NCBI GenBank assembly: GCA_030838445.1
Contig: JAUZFQ010000251.1
Span: 1-43,786 of the forward strand
Source of the DNA: Pyrinomonadaceae bacterium
GTDB taxonomy: Bacteria > Acidobacteriota > Blastocatellia > Pyrinomonadales > Pyrinomonadaceae
Reading direction: 5' to 3'
Length of the DNA stretch: 43,786 nucleotides
This document shows, piece by piece, positions 35,241 through 43,786 of the stretch (the stretch's first letter is position 1; each line of letters begins with the position of its first letter). The translations under genes were made by a program, and so were the position numbers. The notes below the pieces were generated by a model, which made no database searches, was not told the DNA's origin, and saw nothing but the letters and a program-made list of their open reading frames with translations.

Positions 35241-35383
35241 CAAGGGGAAGGGGTAAAGGGGAAAGGTTAAGGGTAAAGGACAAAGCCGAAGAACGACTCC
35301 CGAGAACGACTACCAATTCTTGGCTTTCACTTTAACCCTTCGCCTTTCCCCCTTCCCCTTTTCCCTTTCTCCTCTTTCCCCCG
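35241..35383. repeat. Purine-arm inverted repeat, second copy
   Basis: The left arm at 35241-35287 is purine-rich and ends caaagcc. The right arm, ggctttcactttaaccc and onward to about 35383, is pyrimidine-rich and roughly complementary. The unpaired centre is about 33 nt. It shares a 23-bp stretch (35248-35270) exactly with 17603-17625. It lies between divergent genes, so it is not simply a terminator. The rest of the 35132-35499 gap shows no gene. Confidence 0.75.
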
Positions 35384-35499
35384 TTTGGCCTTGACGACTC
35401 CGGCGCGGCCTCGGATAATCCTCTCTGTCAACAGTCACAGCCCCCCGCCGTAACTCCCCTAAGTCCTCAAATTTGAAATTTAGATCAAGGGTGTGTTTT

Positions 35500-38400
35500 A
35501 TGAACTTCTCAACGTGCCGCGCGCGGTCGGCCTCTGCTCTCGTCCTCACGTCGTTACTAATCTTCTGCGTCGTCTCACAAACGCGCGCGGCCACCGTGCC
35601 CGCCGGTTTCACCGACACGCTCGTCGCGGGCAATTTGTCGAACGCCACGGCGATGGCAATCGCGCCTGACGGGCGCGTCTTCGTCTGCCTGCAAGACGGC
35701 ACGTTGCGCGTCGTTAAAAACAACGCGCTCCTGCCGACGCCCTTTCTCACCGTCGCCGTTAACGCGTCGGGCGAGCGCGGTCTGCTCGGCGTCGCCTTCG
35801 ACCCGAACTTCAACACGAACAATTTCGTCTACGTCTACTACACGACGGCCGCCGCGCCCATACACAACCGCGTCAGCCGCTTCACCGCGAACGGCGACGT
35901 GGCCGTCGCGGGCAGCGAAACCGTCCTCCTCGATCTCGACAACCTGAGCGGCGCGACCAACCACAACGGCGGCGCGATGCACTTCGGCCCCGACAGCAAA
36001 CTCTACGTCGCCGTCGGCGAGAACGCGACGCCCTCAAACTCGCAGACGCTCGCCAACCTTCTCGGCAAGATGCTGCGCCTCAACTCGGACGGCACAATTC
36101 CCTCGGACAACCCGTTCTTCAACACGGCCACGGGTAAGAACCGCGCCATCTGGGCGTTAGGACTTCGCAACCCCTACACCTTCAACTTCCAGCCCGGCAC
36201 GGGTCGCATGTTCATCAACGACGTCGGCCAGAACGCCGTCGAAGAGATCAACGACGGCATCAGTGGGTCGAACTACGGCTGGCCGACCTGCGAAGGTGTT
36301 TGCTCCAACCCCGGCTTCCGCAATCCGCTCTTTCAGTACGGCCACGGCTTCACCTCGACGACGGGCTGCGCCATCACCGGCGGCGTGTTCTACAACCCCA
36401 CGACGCAACAGTTCCCCGCGAACTACACCGGGAAATATTTCTTCGCAGATTTTTGTAGCAACTGGATTCGCCTCTTCGATCCGTCGAACGGCACGGCGGC
36501 CGACTTCGCCTCCGGCGCGTCGTCGCCCGTTGACCTGCAAGTCTCGGCCGACGGTCAACTCTACTACTTGCAGCGCGGCGCGAACGGTCAACTCCGCAGC
36601 ATTCAATATCCGGCCGGTCAGACGCCGCCCTCCATCGTGATGCACCCGCAGAGTCGCAGCGTCGCCGCCGGTCAGCCCGTCACCTTCATCGTCTCGGCTA
36701 CGGGCAGCGAGCCGCTTCACTATCAATGGCAGCGCAACGAGGTGGACATCCCCGGCGCGAACCAGTCGAGCTACTCGCTCGAACCGGCCACCTTCGACGA
36801 CGACGGCGCGCAGTTCCGCTGCATCGTCTCGAACGCCTTCGGCAGCGCAACGAGCAACAGCGCGAAACTGATCGTGACGGGATCAAACACCGTGCCCATC
36901 GCGCAGATCGACGCGCCGCCGGAGGGCACGCTCTACAGCGCGGGCGACACGATCAACTATTCGGGCACGGGCACGGACAGGGAAGACGGCACGCTCCCCG
37001 CGAGCGCGTTCACGTGGCAGGTTGACTTCCACCACGACACGCACGCGCACCCGTTCGTCCCCGCGACGACGGGCGCGAGCGGCGGCTCGTTCACCATCCC
37101 GACGACCGGCGAGACGGCGGCCAACGTCTTCTACCGGATCATACTCACCGTCACCGATTCGGGCGGGCTGTCGCACACGGTCTTCCGCGACGTGACGCCG
37201 CGCACCGCCGTCGTCACGCTCCGCACGAGTCCCGCCGGCTTACAGGTCACGCTCGACGGGCAGCCGAAACCGGACGGCTATGCGGAACTCAACGTCGCGG
37301 GCATCCGGCGCACGCTCGGCGCGCCGTCGCCGCAAACTCTGGACGGCGTGACTTACAACTTCGTCTCGTGGTCTGACAATGGCGCGGCCACGCACGACAT
37401 CAACGTGCCCGCCGCGAACACAACCTACACCGCCACCTTCACACGCGCGGGCGGCACGCGCGAGGTGTTGATTTCCGAGTATCGCCTCGACGGCCCGAAC
37501 GGTGCGCGCGACGAGTTCGTCGAACTCTACAACAACACGAACGAGCCGATCACCGTGACGACTTCGGACAACTCCGCGGGCTGGGCTTTGGTCACGGGTC
37601 GCGACGGGGCACAGGGCGTCACGCTCGAAACTTACGCGGTCGTCCCCAGCGGCACAAACATCCCCGCGCGCGGGCATTACCTCGTCGCGGGCAGCGGCTA
37701 TTCGCTGTCCGGTTACGGCGGCGTCAACCGCGCCCTCGCCGATCTCACGACGCAACAGGGCGACCTCTCCGGCGACGATGCGGCGCACCCGTTCCGTGGC
37801 GTCGCGCTCTTCCGCACGGCCGACGCGAACAACTTCACAACTGTGAACCGCCTCGACGCCGCGGGCGGGGCGTGCGCCGACGCGCGTCTGAGCGAAGGGC
37901 GCGTCGCGGGTCTGTGTCGCAACGTCGGCACGGCGGCGAGTCCGGCGACCGACTACAGCTTCGTGCGCAAACAGCCGACGGGCACGCCCGCCGACACCGA
38001 TCAGAACGCAGACGACTTCGCGCTCGTCGCTGTGCAGAGTCCTTTACCGAGCGCGGGCGGCGACCTCGCGGCCGAACTCGGCGCGCCGGGGCCGGAAAAT
38101 CTCAACAGCCCCACGCAGCACAACGCCACGATCAAAGCCTCTCTGATCGATCCGCAGGTCGCCTCCACGTCGCCGCCCAACCGCGCGCGCGCGGGCGCGC
38201 CGATCCCGAACGGGTCGTTCGGCACGCTCACCATCCGCCGCCGCTTCGTCAACAAGACGGGGCACACGGTGCTCGCCCTGCGCTTCCGCCTGACCGGCAT
38301 CACCACGCTCGGCTCGCCCGTCGAGTCGAACCCGCAGGCCGACCTGCGCGCCGCCAGTTCGTCCGACGCGGACGTGCAGACGAGCGCAGGGCTGCTCACG

Positions 38401-38637
38401 GTCAGAGGCACGATCCTCGAACAGCCGCCCGCGCAACCACGAGGCGGCGGCGTGAACTCGACCCTCGTCGTGCCGCTCGCGGGCGGCGCACTCATCCCCG
38501 GCGCGAGCATTGACGTGCAGTTCGTCCTCGGCGTCGAGCGCGACGGCGCGTTCCGCTTCTTCGTCAACGTCGAAGCCCTGACGCAGCCCGTCGCCGCCAG
38601 CCAGCAGAAGGGCGCGGAAGGGAAGGCGGGCAGGTGA
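35500..38637 (+). CDS. Secreted glucose/sorbosone dehydrogenase-like protein with Ig-like and lamin-tail domains
   Basis: Multidomain secreted protein of 1045 aa from the ATG at 35500 (MNFSTCRARS); an in-frame TTG nine codons upstream lacks support. A signal peptide ends near TRAA (about 32). The GSDH six-bladed propeller covers about 33-375 (MAIAPDGRVFVCLQDGTLRV, GERGLLGVAFDPNF, ALGLRNPYTFNFQPGTGRM, DVGQNAVEEIN, GSNYGWPTCEG), a PQQ-type aldose dehydrogenase fold. An I-set-like Ig domain follows (about 383-465, SVAAGQPVTFIVSATGSEPL), then PKD-like and other beta domains, then a lamin-tail domain (about 648-790, REVLISEYRLDGPNGARDEF). The C-terminal part is not recognised. It may oxidise sugars at the surface; PQQ use is inferred from the family and not visible here. 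Confidence 0.85.
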   Translation: MNFSTCRARSASALVLTSLLIFCVVSQTRAATVPAGFTDTLVAGNLSNATAMAIAPDGRVFVCLQDGTLRVVKNNALLPTPFLTVAVNASGERGLLGVAFDPNFNTNNFVYVYYTTAAAPIHNRVSRFTANGDVAVAGSETVLLDLDNLSGATNHNGGAMHFGPDSKLYVAVGENATPSNSQTLANLLGKMLRLNSDGTIPSDNPFFNTATGKNRAIWALGLRNPYTFNFQPGTGRMFINDVGQNAVEEINDGISGSNYGWPTCEGVCSNPGFRNPLFQYGHGFTSTTGCAITGGVFYNPTTQQFPANYTGKYFFADFCSNWIRLFDPSNGTAADFASGASSPVDLQVSADGQLYYLQRGANGQLRSIQYPAGQTPPSIVMHPQSRSVAAGQPVTFIVSATGSEPLHYQWQRNEVDIPGANQSSYSLEPATFDDDGAQFRCIVSNAFGSATSNSAKLIVTGSNTVPIAQIDAPPEGTLYSAGDTINYSGTGTDREDGTLPASAFTWQVDFHHDTHAHPFVPATTGASGGSFTIPTTGETAANVFYRIILTVTDSGGLSHTVFRDVTPRTAVVTLRTSPAGLQVTLDGQPKPDGYAELNVAGIRRTLGAPSPQTLDGVTYNFVSWSDNGAATHDINVPAANTTYTATFTRAGGTREVLISEYRLDGPNGARDEFVELYNNTNEPITVTTSDNSAGWALVTGRDGAQGVTLETYAVVPSGTNIPARGHYLVAGSGYSLSGYGGVNRALADLTTQQGDLSGDDAAHPFRGVALFRTADANNFTTVNRLDAAGGACADARLSEGRVAGLCRNVGTAASPATDYSFVRKQPTGTPADTDQNADDFALVAVQSPLPSAGGDLAAELGAPGPENLNSPTQHNATIKASLIDPQVASTSPPNRARAGAPIPNGSFGTLTIRRRFVNKTGHTVLALRFRLTGITTLGSPVESNPQADLRAASSSDADVQTSAGLLTVRGTILEQPPAQPRGGGVNSTLVVPLAGGALIPGASIDVQFVLGVERDGAFRFFVNVEALTQPVAASQQKGAEGKAGR

Positions 38638-38654
38638 GAATGAGGAAAGGGGAA

Positions 38655-38793
38655 TGTTCGTGGTCAGTTGTCTGTGGTTAATTGTCCGTGGTCAGTTGTC
38701 CGTTGTCAGTTGCATGTGGCAATCACACGAGTTACTAAAGATTGATTTGAACAACTGACCACTGACCACTGACTACGGACAACATACACGAAC
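38655..38793. repeat. Inverted array of short ggtcagttgtc repeats
   Basis: The left arm (38655-38717) holds tandem variants of gtggtcagttgtcc. The right arm (38750-38793) holds the reverse-complement form, caactgaccactgacc and onward, and the outer ends ttcgtg / cacgaa also match. The centre is about 32 bp. The remaining 38638-38959 gap has no gene I can support. Confidence 0.8.
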
Positions 38794-38959
38794 GCCCGCC
38801 GCTCTCCGTTTCATCGTTTCCCAAAATAGACTGAACCCGCGCGCGGTTTCTGACGTTTTTCTTCGTGGACTTCAAAAGACGGGACACTTGGGGCGCAAAA
38901 TCCGGTAAACAACGTGCGTTCGTGTGAAGCGCGCCGTGAGGCGGGGGAGAGTGTTGGCG

Positions 38960-39835
38960 ATGAAATGCAAAATCTTTATCGTGATCTTGGCGGTGGTGGT
39001 GGCGTGGGTGGTCGGCCGCAGCATTAAGAGCGGCGGGCAGAGTCTCGTCCATTCGGTGCAGCAGGAAGTGCAGGGCGAGGCGCACGACGGCAGCAGCGGC
39101 GGCGAAGCGGCGCACGCGGACGAAGCGCCGCCGACGGGTTCGAGCGAGCGACGCATCAACGAATCTTACGAACTCGAAGACGGCGCGCAGGTGGATGTCT
39201 ACGGCATCAACGGCCCCGTCACGGTCGAGGCGGTTGACGGCGACACCGCCGAAGTCAGCGTCACGAGCACGGGCGGAAGCCTGAGCGAGTTGAAGGCCAA
39301 TCAGGTCATCGTCGAGCACACGAAGACGAGTCTCGTCGTGCGCGGTAAGGGGAGCAACAACTGGGGCTTCTGGAAGTGGCTGCGCGGCAGCGGCGGCGAG
39401 GTGCGTCACAACGTCGTCTTGAAACTCCCGCGCAATGTTGAGCTGGCGGTGCGCGGCACGAACGGCAAAGTTTTGGTCGGCGAGATGGAAGGATCGGTGC
39501 AGGTCTCCGGCGTCAACGGGCGCGTCGAGATCGGCGGGGCGCGCGGCCACGCGGAAGTCAACGGCATCAACGGCGGCGTCATGGTCAACGTCAAAGAGAT
39601 CGGCGAGCACGGCTTGACCGTGAACGGCATCAACGGCGGCGTCGAAATTCGTCTCGGCGGCGGCGTCAACGCCGACCTCAATCTCAACGGCGTGAACGGG
39701 CGCATGACCATTGAAGCCCCGAACGTCGAAGTGCAGGAACAGAAGCGCGATAAGTTGCGCGCGCGCATCGGCACGGGCGGCGCGAACATCGAGGCCAACG
39801 GCATCAACGGCACCGTCCGCGTGGTCGGCGTGTAA
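38960..39835 (+). CDS. Membrane-anchored DUF4097-like beta-repeat protein
   Basis: Protein of 291 aa. The ATG at 38960 (MKCKIFIVIL) is preferred because a hydrophobic anchor follows at once and a GGGGGAGA stretch precedes it; a start 12 codons upstream is possible. After the N-terminal anchor (about 3-22) comes an acidic, Ser/Gly-rich linker (about 35-65). The remainder is a beta-solenoid-like domain of the DUF4097 (putative adhesin) type, in which the motif GINGGV / GVNGRV / GINGTV recurs about every 18-20 residues (VDVYGINGPVTVEAVDG, AEVNGINGGVMVNV, LTVNGINGGVEIRL, LNLNGVNGRMTIEA, IEANGINGTVRVVGV). Function unknown; related proteins are often next to anti-sigma factor genes, which is not the case here. 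Confidence 0.82.
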   Translation: MKCKIFIVILAVVVAWVVGRSIKSGGQSLVHSVQQEVQGEAHDGSSGGEAAHADEAPPTGSSERRINESYELEDGAQVDVYGINGPVTVEAVDGDTAEVSVTSTGGSLSELKANQVIVEHTKTSLVVRGKGSNNWGFWKWLRGSGGEVRHNVVLKLPRNVELAVRGTNGKVLVGEMEGSVQVSGVNGRVEIGGARGHAEVNGINGGVMVNVKEIGEHGLTVNGINGGVEIRLGGGVNADLNLNGVNGRMTIEAPNVEVQEQKRDKLRARIGTGGANIEANGINGTVRVVGV

Positions 39836-39926
39836 CGGGCGCGCGGCGGCGGGCGTCTAACTTTTAACTTGCGCGACGCGGGCGTCTAACTTCGGAGCAG
39901 AAGGTGTCCCCCTCCCCTGTTCCGCG

Positions 39927-39964
39927 CGAAGGCCGGAGAGTTTTTATTAACTCTCCGGCCTTCG
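39927..39964. terminator. Bidirectional hairpin between convergent genes
   Basis: Arms cgaaggccggagagtt (39927-39942) and aactctccggccttcg (39949-39964) are perfectly complementary over 16 bp with a 6-nt T-rich loop. It lies 39 nt past the purK stop and 91 nt past the DUF4097 stop. No T tract follows on either side. Confidence 0.65.
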
Positions 39965-40002
39965 TACGTTCGGCCGTTGATGCGTTTGAAAGTCTGCGCT
40001 TG

Positions 40003-41138
<1,136 letters not shown>

Positions 41139-41142
<4 letters not shown>

Positions 41143-42473
41143 TCTTCCGTGTACATTCCCAGTTGCTTGGCGTCCGATTTCGACTTGGCTTTCTTGGCAA
41201 CTTCCGCGAGGAGCGGCAGGCGCATCCGTTCGCCGTCGAGTATTTGCTGCACGGTGATGATTTGCAGGCGGTCGAACGTGGCGAAGTCGCCTTTGAATTG
41301 TCCGGCCTGACGGGCTTCTTCGAGCATCGGCTTAGTGGGTTCTTCGAGCGTGAGCAGGATGCCGCCCGCCGCCTCTTCGCGTTCGACGACGCCGCGCAAA
41401 TCCCTGATCACGCTCGCGCCGACTTTGCCCGACTTGACCGAGAGCATCACGGGCAGGTGTTTGATGCTGGACTTCTCTGCGTCGCGCCCGACGGCGACGT
41501 AGGCCACGCCGTCAATACCTTTGTCCGCGCCCTTCTTCTCGTTGATGACGGCGCGGTTGTCCGAATAGGTCAAGACCGCCCACTTCTCAAACTCTTTCCG
41601 CACGCGGTCGTCGCGTTTGTTGACTAAAGCTCTGACGGATTCCATGTCGCGCGGAACGCCGTTGAGTTCGATCTCTTTCGTGACCGTTTTACCGAAACTG
41701 TCTTCGAGGCGTTTGACGACGAGCGCGATTGATTGATACGTGATGTCAATGCCGATCCACTGTCGCTTCAACCTCTGCGCCACAACCACGCTTGTCCCGC
41801 ACCCGCAAAACGCATCAAGAACTGTGTCGCCTTCGTTTGAAGATGCCTCAATAATCCTTTCAAGCAACGCCTCCGGCTTCTGTGTTGGGTAGCCGAGCCG
41901 TTCGTCATGAGAACTATGTAATGAATTTATGTCTGTCCAAACATTTGTAACTATTGAACCCTCTTGCTCGTTAAGATAGCGTTTTAAGGAAGGTCTTTTA
42001 GTTAAGTCATAGTTTCCGTTTTTCAGGTGTGGATAATAAATCCGCCCTTCATCATGCAGCTTTTGCATCGTTTCGCGTTGGTAACGCCAGCCCTTTGCAG
42101 GGAAGGGAAAACCTTGCCATTCATACATCATATTAGGACGCGGATTCGGACTTGCCATATCTCCCAACCTATACTTACCTCGCCCATCGTTATCGTCAAA
42201 ACGATAAAACTTTTCTAAATAACTTGGATCGTGTGCATCATACTGCGCGGCAAAATATGCTTTTTTCGATTTGGTAAAATAAAGAATCGTATCGCTCACA
42301 TCGGAAAACTTATTTTTCGCGTCGCTATGCGCTGATTGACGTTTCCAAACAATTTCATTTTTGTACTGCCCCCCCCTGCAACAAATATGCCATCGCATAT
42401 AAGTTTCAAGTAGTGGCTCGCCGTCGGATCGCAATGAAGATAAAAACTGCCGGTCGGTTTGAGCACGCGGCAA
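41139..42473 (-). CDS. DNA methyltransferase with C-terminal nuclease-like domain, 3' part of a frameshifted gene
   Basis: Downstream frame of a gene broken at the G8 tract (42369-42376). It has no credible start of its own: the first in-frame codon is a TTG at 42473 within the upstream frame, and the region before the tract is noise. From YKNEIVWKRQSAHSD onward it continues a beta-class amino-methyltransferase: target recognition region, then motif I VLDAFCGCGTSVVVAQRL and the SAM-site IGIDITY. A C-terminal restriction-type domain follows with GADKGIDGVAYV, PVMLSVKSGKVG and IRDLRGVVEREEAAGGILLTL, a PD-(D/E)XK-like pattern with D and SxK. Such fusions are known among methyltransferase-nuclease proteins. 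The middle (about 41900-42380) is AT-rich, the ends GC-rich. The stop overlaps the purK start. Confidence 0.75.
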
Positions 42474-42820
42474 ATCTCCGCGATGCGAACGTTCATGCTG
42501 ACGAGGTAGGCGAAGAGGCTACCCCGGCCTAACACTTTATCCAGCCCGCGAATCAGTTCGATTGAGTGGCGCGTCTGCACGCCGTTCGCGTTGTCCAAAA
42601 TCTGCTCGAAGCAGTCGTTGGCGTGTGCGTCCCACGTCCACGTATCCACGAACGCCTGCGCCTGTGCGCGATCTTCACCGCCGATGTTGTTGTAAATCTG
42701 ATTGTAGTTGCGTTTAGAATTGAACGGCGGGTCTATGTAGCACAGGTCAATCGTCTCGTCGCGGACGTACTTTCGCAGCACCTCCAGATTGTCGCCGTAA
42801 TACAGTTTATTGTGAGGCAT
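42296..42820 (-). CDS. DNA methyltransferase, 5' part of a frameshifted gene
   Basis: Upstream frame with the true start (MPHNKLYYGD). Catalytic motif IV YIDPPFNSKRNYNQ (D30-P-P-F) is intact, followed by VLKPTGSFYLHCDPTASHYL, typical of beta-class N6-adenine or N4-cytosine DNA methyltransferases. After CDGIFVAGGG the frame leaves the family pattern and runs to a stop at 42296. One extra G in the run (nine instead of eight), or two fewer, would join it to the 41139-42473 frame, giving VAGGGQYKNEIVW or VAGGQYKNEIVW. Total length would be about 560 aa. It lies 17 bp after the purE stop on the same strand. Confidence 0.75.
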   Translation of the reverse strand: MPHNKLYYGDNLEVLRKYVRDETIDLCYIDPPFNSKRNYNQIYNNIGGEDRAQAQAFVDTWTWDAHANDCFEQILDNANGVQTRHSIELIRGLDKVLGRGSLFAYLVSMNVRIAEICRVLKPTGSFYLHCDPTASHYLKLICDGIFVAGGGSTKMKLFGNVNQRIATRKISFPM

Positions 42821-42837
42821 AAGCTGTCAATTGCTAC

Positions 42838-43407
42838 TCAAGGTAAGGTCGAATCAAGCACCGTCCGGGTCTGGCTTTCACGGAACGCGCGCAGGCGTTC
42901 GCGCAGGCGTTCGTCCTCGCCCGCGAGGATGGCGACGGCTAAGAGCGCGGCGTTGCGCGCGCCCGCTTGCCCGATGGCGAGCGTGCCGACGGGAATCCCG
43001 GCGGGCATCTGCACGATGGAGAGCAAAGAGTCCAGCCCCTTGAGCGCGCGGCTCTCGACGGGGACGCCGAGCACGGGCACGAGCGTCTGCGCGGCGACCA
43101 TGCCGGGCAAGTGCGCCGCGCCGCCCGCGCCCGCGATGATCACGCGCACGCCGCGCGCCTCCGCCTCTGATGCGAACTCCGCCAAGAGGCGCGGCGTGCG
43201 ATGCGCCGAGACGACGCGGCACTCGTGCGCGACCTCGAACTCCGTCAACACCTCGTCCGCCCCGCGCATCGTCTCCCAGTCGGACTTGCTGCCCATCACG
43301 ACCGAGACGAGCGGCGGCCGCTGCGCCGCATCTCCGTCGTTCGTCTCGGCCGTTTCCTGTTTCGCTTCTTCTTTCACTTCAAATTGAAGGTGAGGACTTT
43401 CATGCAC
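42838..43407 (-). CDS. purE: N5-carboxyaminoimidazole ribonucleotide mutase
   Basis: Cytoplasmic class I PurE, converting N5-CAIR made by PurK into CAIR. Visible signatures: [13 protein letters not shown] (phosphate binding), [13 protein letters not shown] with the catalytic His, and [19 protein letters not shown], then [20 protein letters not shown]. The C-terminus ends normally. The start is uncertain: GTG at 43407 (189 aa, AGG 4-7 nt upstream) or GTG at 43377 (179 aa, no ribosome site). The usual length is about 160-170 aa, and the first 25 residues are acidic and unconserved in appearance. A 9-codon frame ([12 protein letters not shown] at 43403) ends across the second GTG. The icd stop is only about 23 bp upstream, so the genes are in one operon. 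Confidence 0.93.
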   Translation of the reverse strand: MHESPHLQFEVKEEAKQETAETNDGDAAQRPPLVSVVMGSKSDWETMRGADEVLTEFEVAHECRVVSAHRTPRLLAEFASEAEARGVRVIIAGAGGAAHLPGMVAAQTLVPVLGVPVESRALKGLDSLLSIVQMPAGIPVGTLAIGQAGARNAALLAVAILAGEDERLRERLRAFRESQTRTVLDSTLP

Positions 43408-43430
43408 ACACCTGCGCCGGGGCGCGACCG

Positions 43431-43786
43431 TTATTGCGAGTAGCCGGGCTTGCCGTCGAAGTTGTAGAGGTTCTCGGTCTTGATGAAGTCGAGTCCGTTG
43501 TCGGCGACGCGTTGGAGCAGCGCGGTGATCTGCGAGTGCGAGATTGACGCGCCTTCCTGCGAGGCGAGGTAACGGCAACGCCAGTGATCGGAGAGGAACG
43601 TTTCGGGCAAGCCCTGCGGCCAGACAGTGATGCCGCGGTTGCCGATCAGGGACAACTTGAGACCTTCGCCGCTCAACTTGTCGCACGTCTCGCCAAGCGC
43701 CTCCGCCGTGCCGCCTTCCCAGTTGAGGAACACGTCAACGCCGACCAACTCCTTCTTCTCAACTTCCTTGCTGCCCGCGCCCGCCG
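43431..43786 (-). CDS. icd: NADP-dependent isocitrate dehydrogenase, C-terminal part (cut by window end)
   Basis: The last 117 codons of a gene that continues beyond the window. The frame is open to the edge; the TTG that could start it inside the window is probably an internal Leu. The sequence [36 protein letters not shown] and [18 protein letters not shown] resembles the C-terminal extension of Thermus-type long isocitrate dehydrogenases, which convert isocitrate to 2-oxoglutarate in the TCA cycle. The active site is not in view, so the assignment rests on the C-terminal domain from memory of the family. It is the first visible gene of the icd-purE-methyltransferase-purK run. Confidence 0.7.
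   Translation of the reverse strand, partial: AGAGSKEVEKKELVGVDVFLNWEGGTAEALGETCDKLSGEGLKLSLIGNRGITVWPQGLPETFLSDHWRCRYLASQEGASISHSQITALLQRVADNGLDFIKTENLYNFDGKPGYSQ

Noticed and set aside
42369-42376. Programmed -1 ribosomal frameshift to make the full methyltransferase
   Set aside because: A G8 run could allow slippage, but I see no clear heptanucleotide site of the usual X-XXY-YYZ type with A/T codons, nor a defined pseudoknot; tract-length change or error is simpler.

Overview
The window is GC-rich bacterial DNA with dense genes and long antisense open frames. The gene content suggests Acidobacteriota, probably the Blastocatellia/Pyrinomonadales side. The grounds are a TonB-dependent receptor with an N-terminal carboxypeptidase-regulatory-like domain, HEGMH-type M36 metallopeptidases, subtilases with SLH-like tails, MalT-like STAND regulators and S9 peptidases. 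The taxonomic call is inference; there is no rRNA gene in the window.

Layout. 34-10169 (minus strand) holds three large secreted proteases: M36, S8 with SLH-like tail, and a second M36. 10170-10849 has no long gene but carries a promoter, a likely 21-codon gene, a foldable segment and a strong hairpin. 10850-15048 encodes a peptide-type ABC importer: two permeases on the minus strand and a divergent binding lipoprotein, with no ATPase genes in view. 15209-17573 holds small secreted or membrane proteins of unknown role. 17713-25441 (minus strand) has a second subtilase with 28 octapeptide repeats, a 1138-aa MalT-like regulator ending in winged-helix and BTAD domains, and a truncated STAND ATPase. 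25856-39835 carries two S9 peptidases, the TonB-dependent receptor, a TPR protein, a glucose/sorbosone-dehydrogenase-type multidomain protein and a DUF4097-like membrane-anchored protein. 39836-43786 (minus strand) is icd(partial)-purE-[methyltransferase/nuclease gene]-purK.

Working together. Most of the window looks like a protein-scavenging locus: secreted endopeptidases, oligopeptidases, a peptide importer and an outer-membrane receptor. The main finding is a shared promoter architecture at four places: direct repeats with a TTGAG core spaced exactly 11 bp (CTCAAG on the transcribed strand), then a -10-like hexamer 10 bp (in one case about 12 bp) further on. They lie upstream of the first subtilase, the second M36 protease, the 21-codon gene and the truncated STAND ATPase that precedes the BTAD regulator. 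Direct repeats at 11-bp spacing are the usual target of OmpR-type winged helices, including SARP/BTAD regulators, so the regulator encoded here is a natural candidate to bind them and possibly to control itself. This link is inference.

A second notable region is a DNA methyltransferase fused to a nuclease-like domain, lying between purE and purK, broken at a run of eight G and AT-rich in its middle part.
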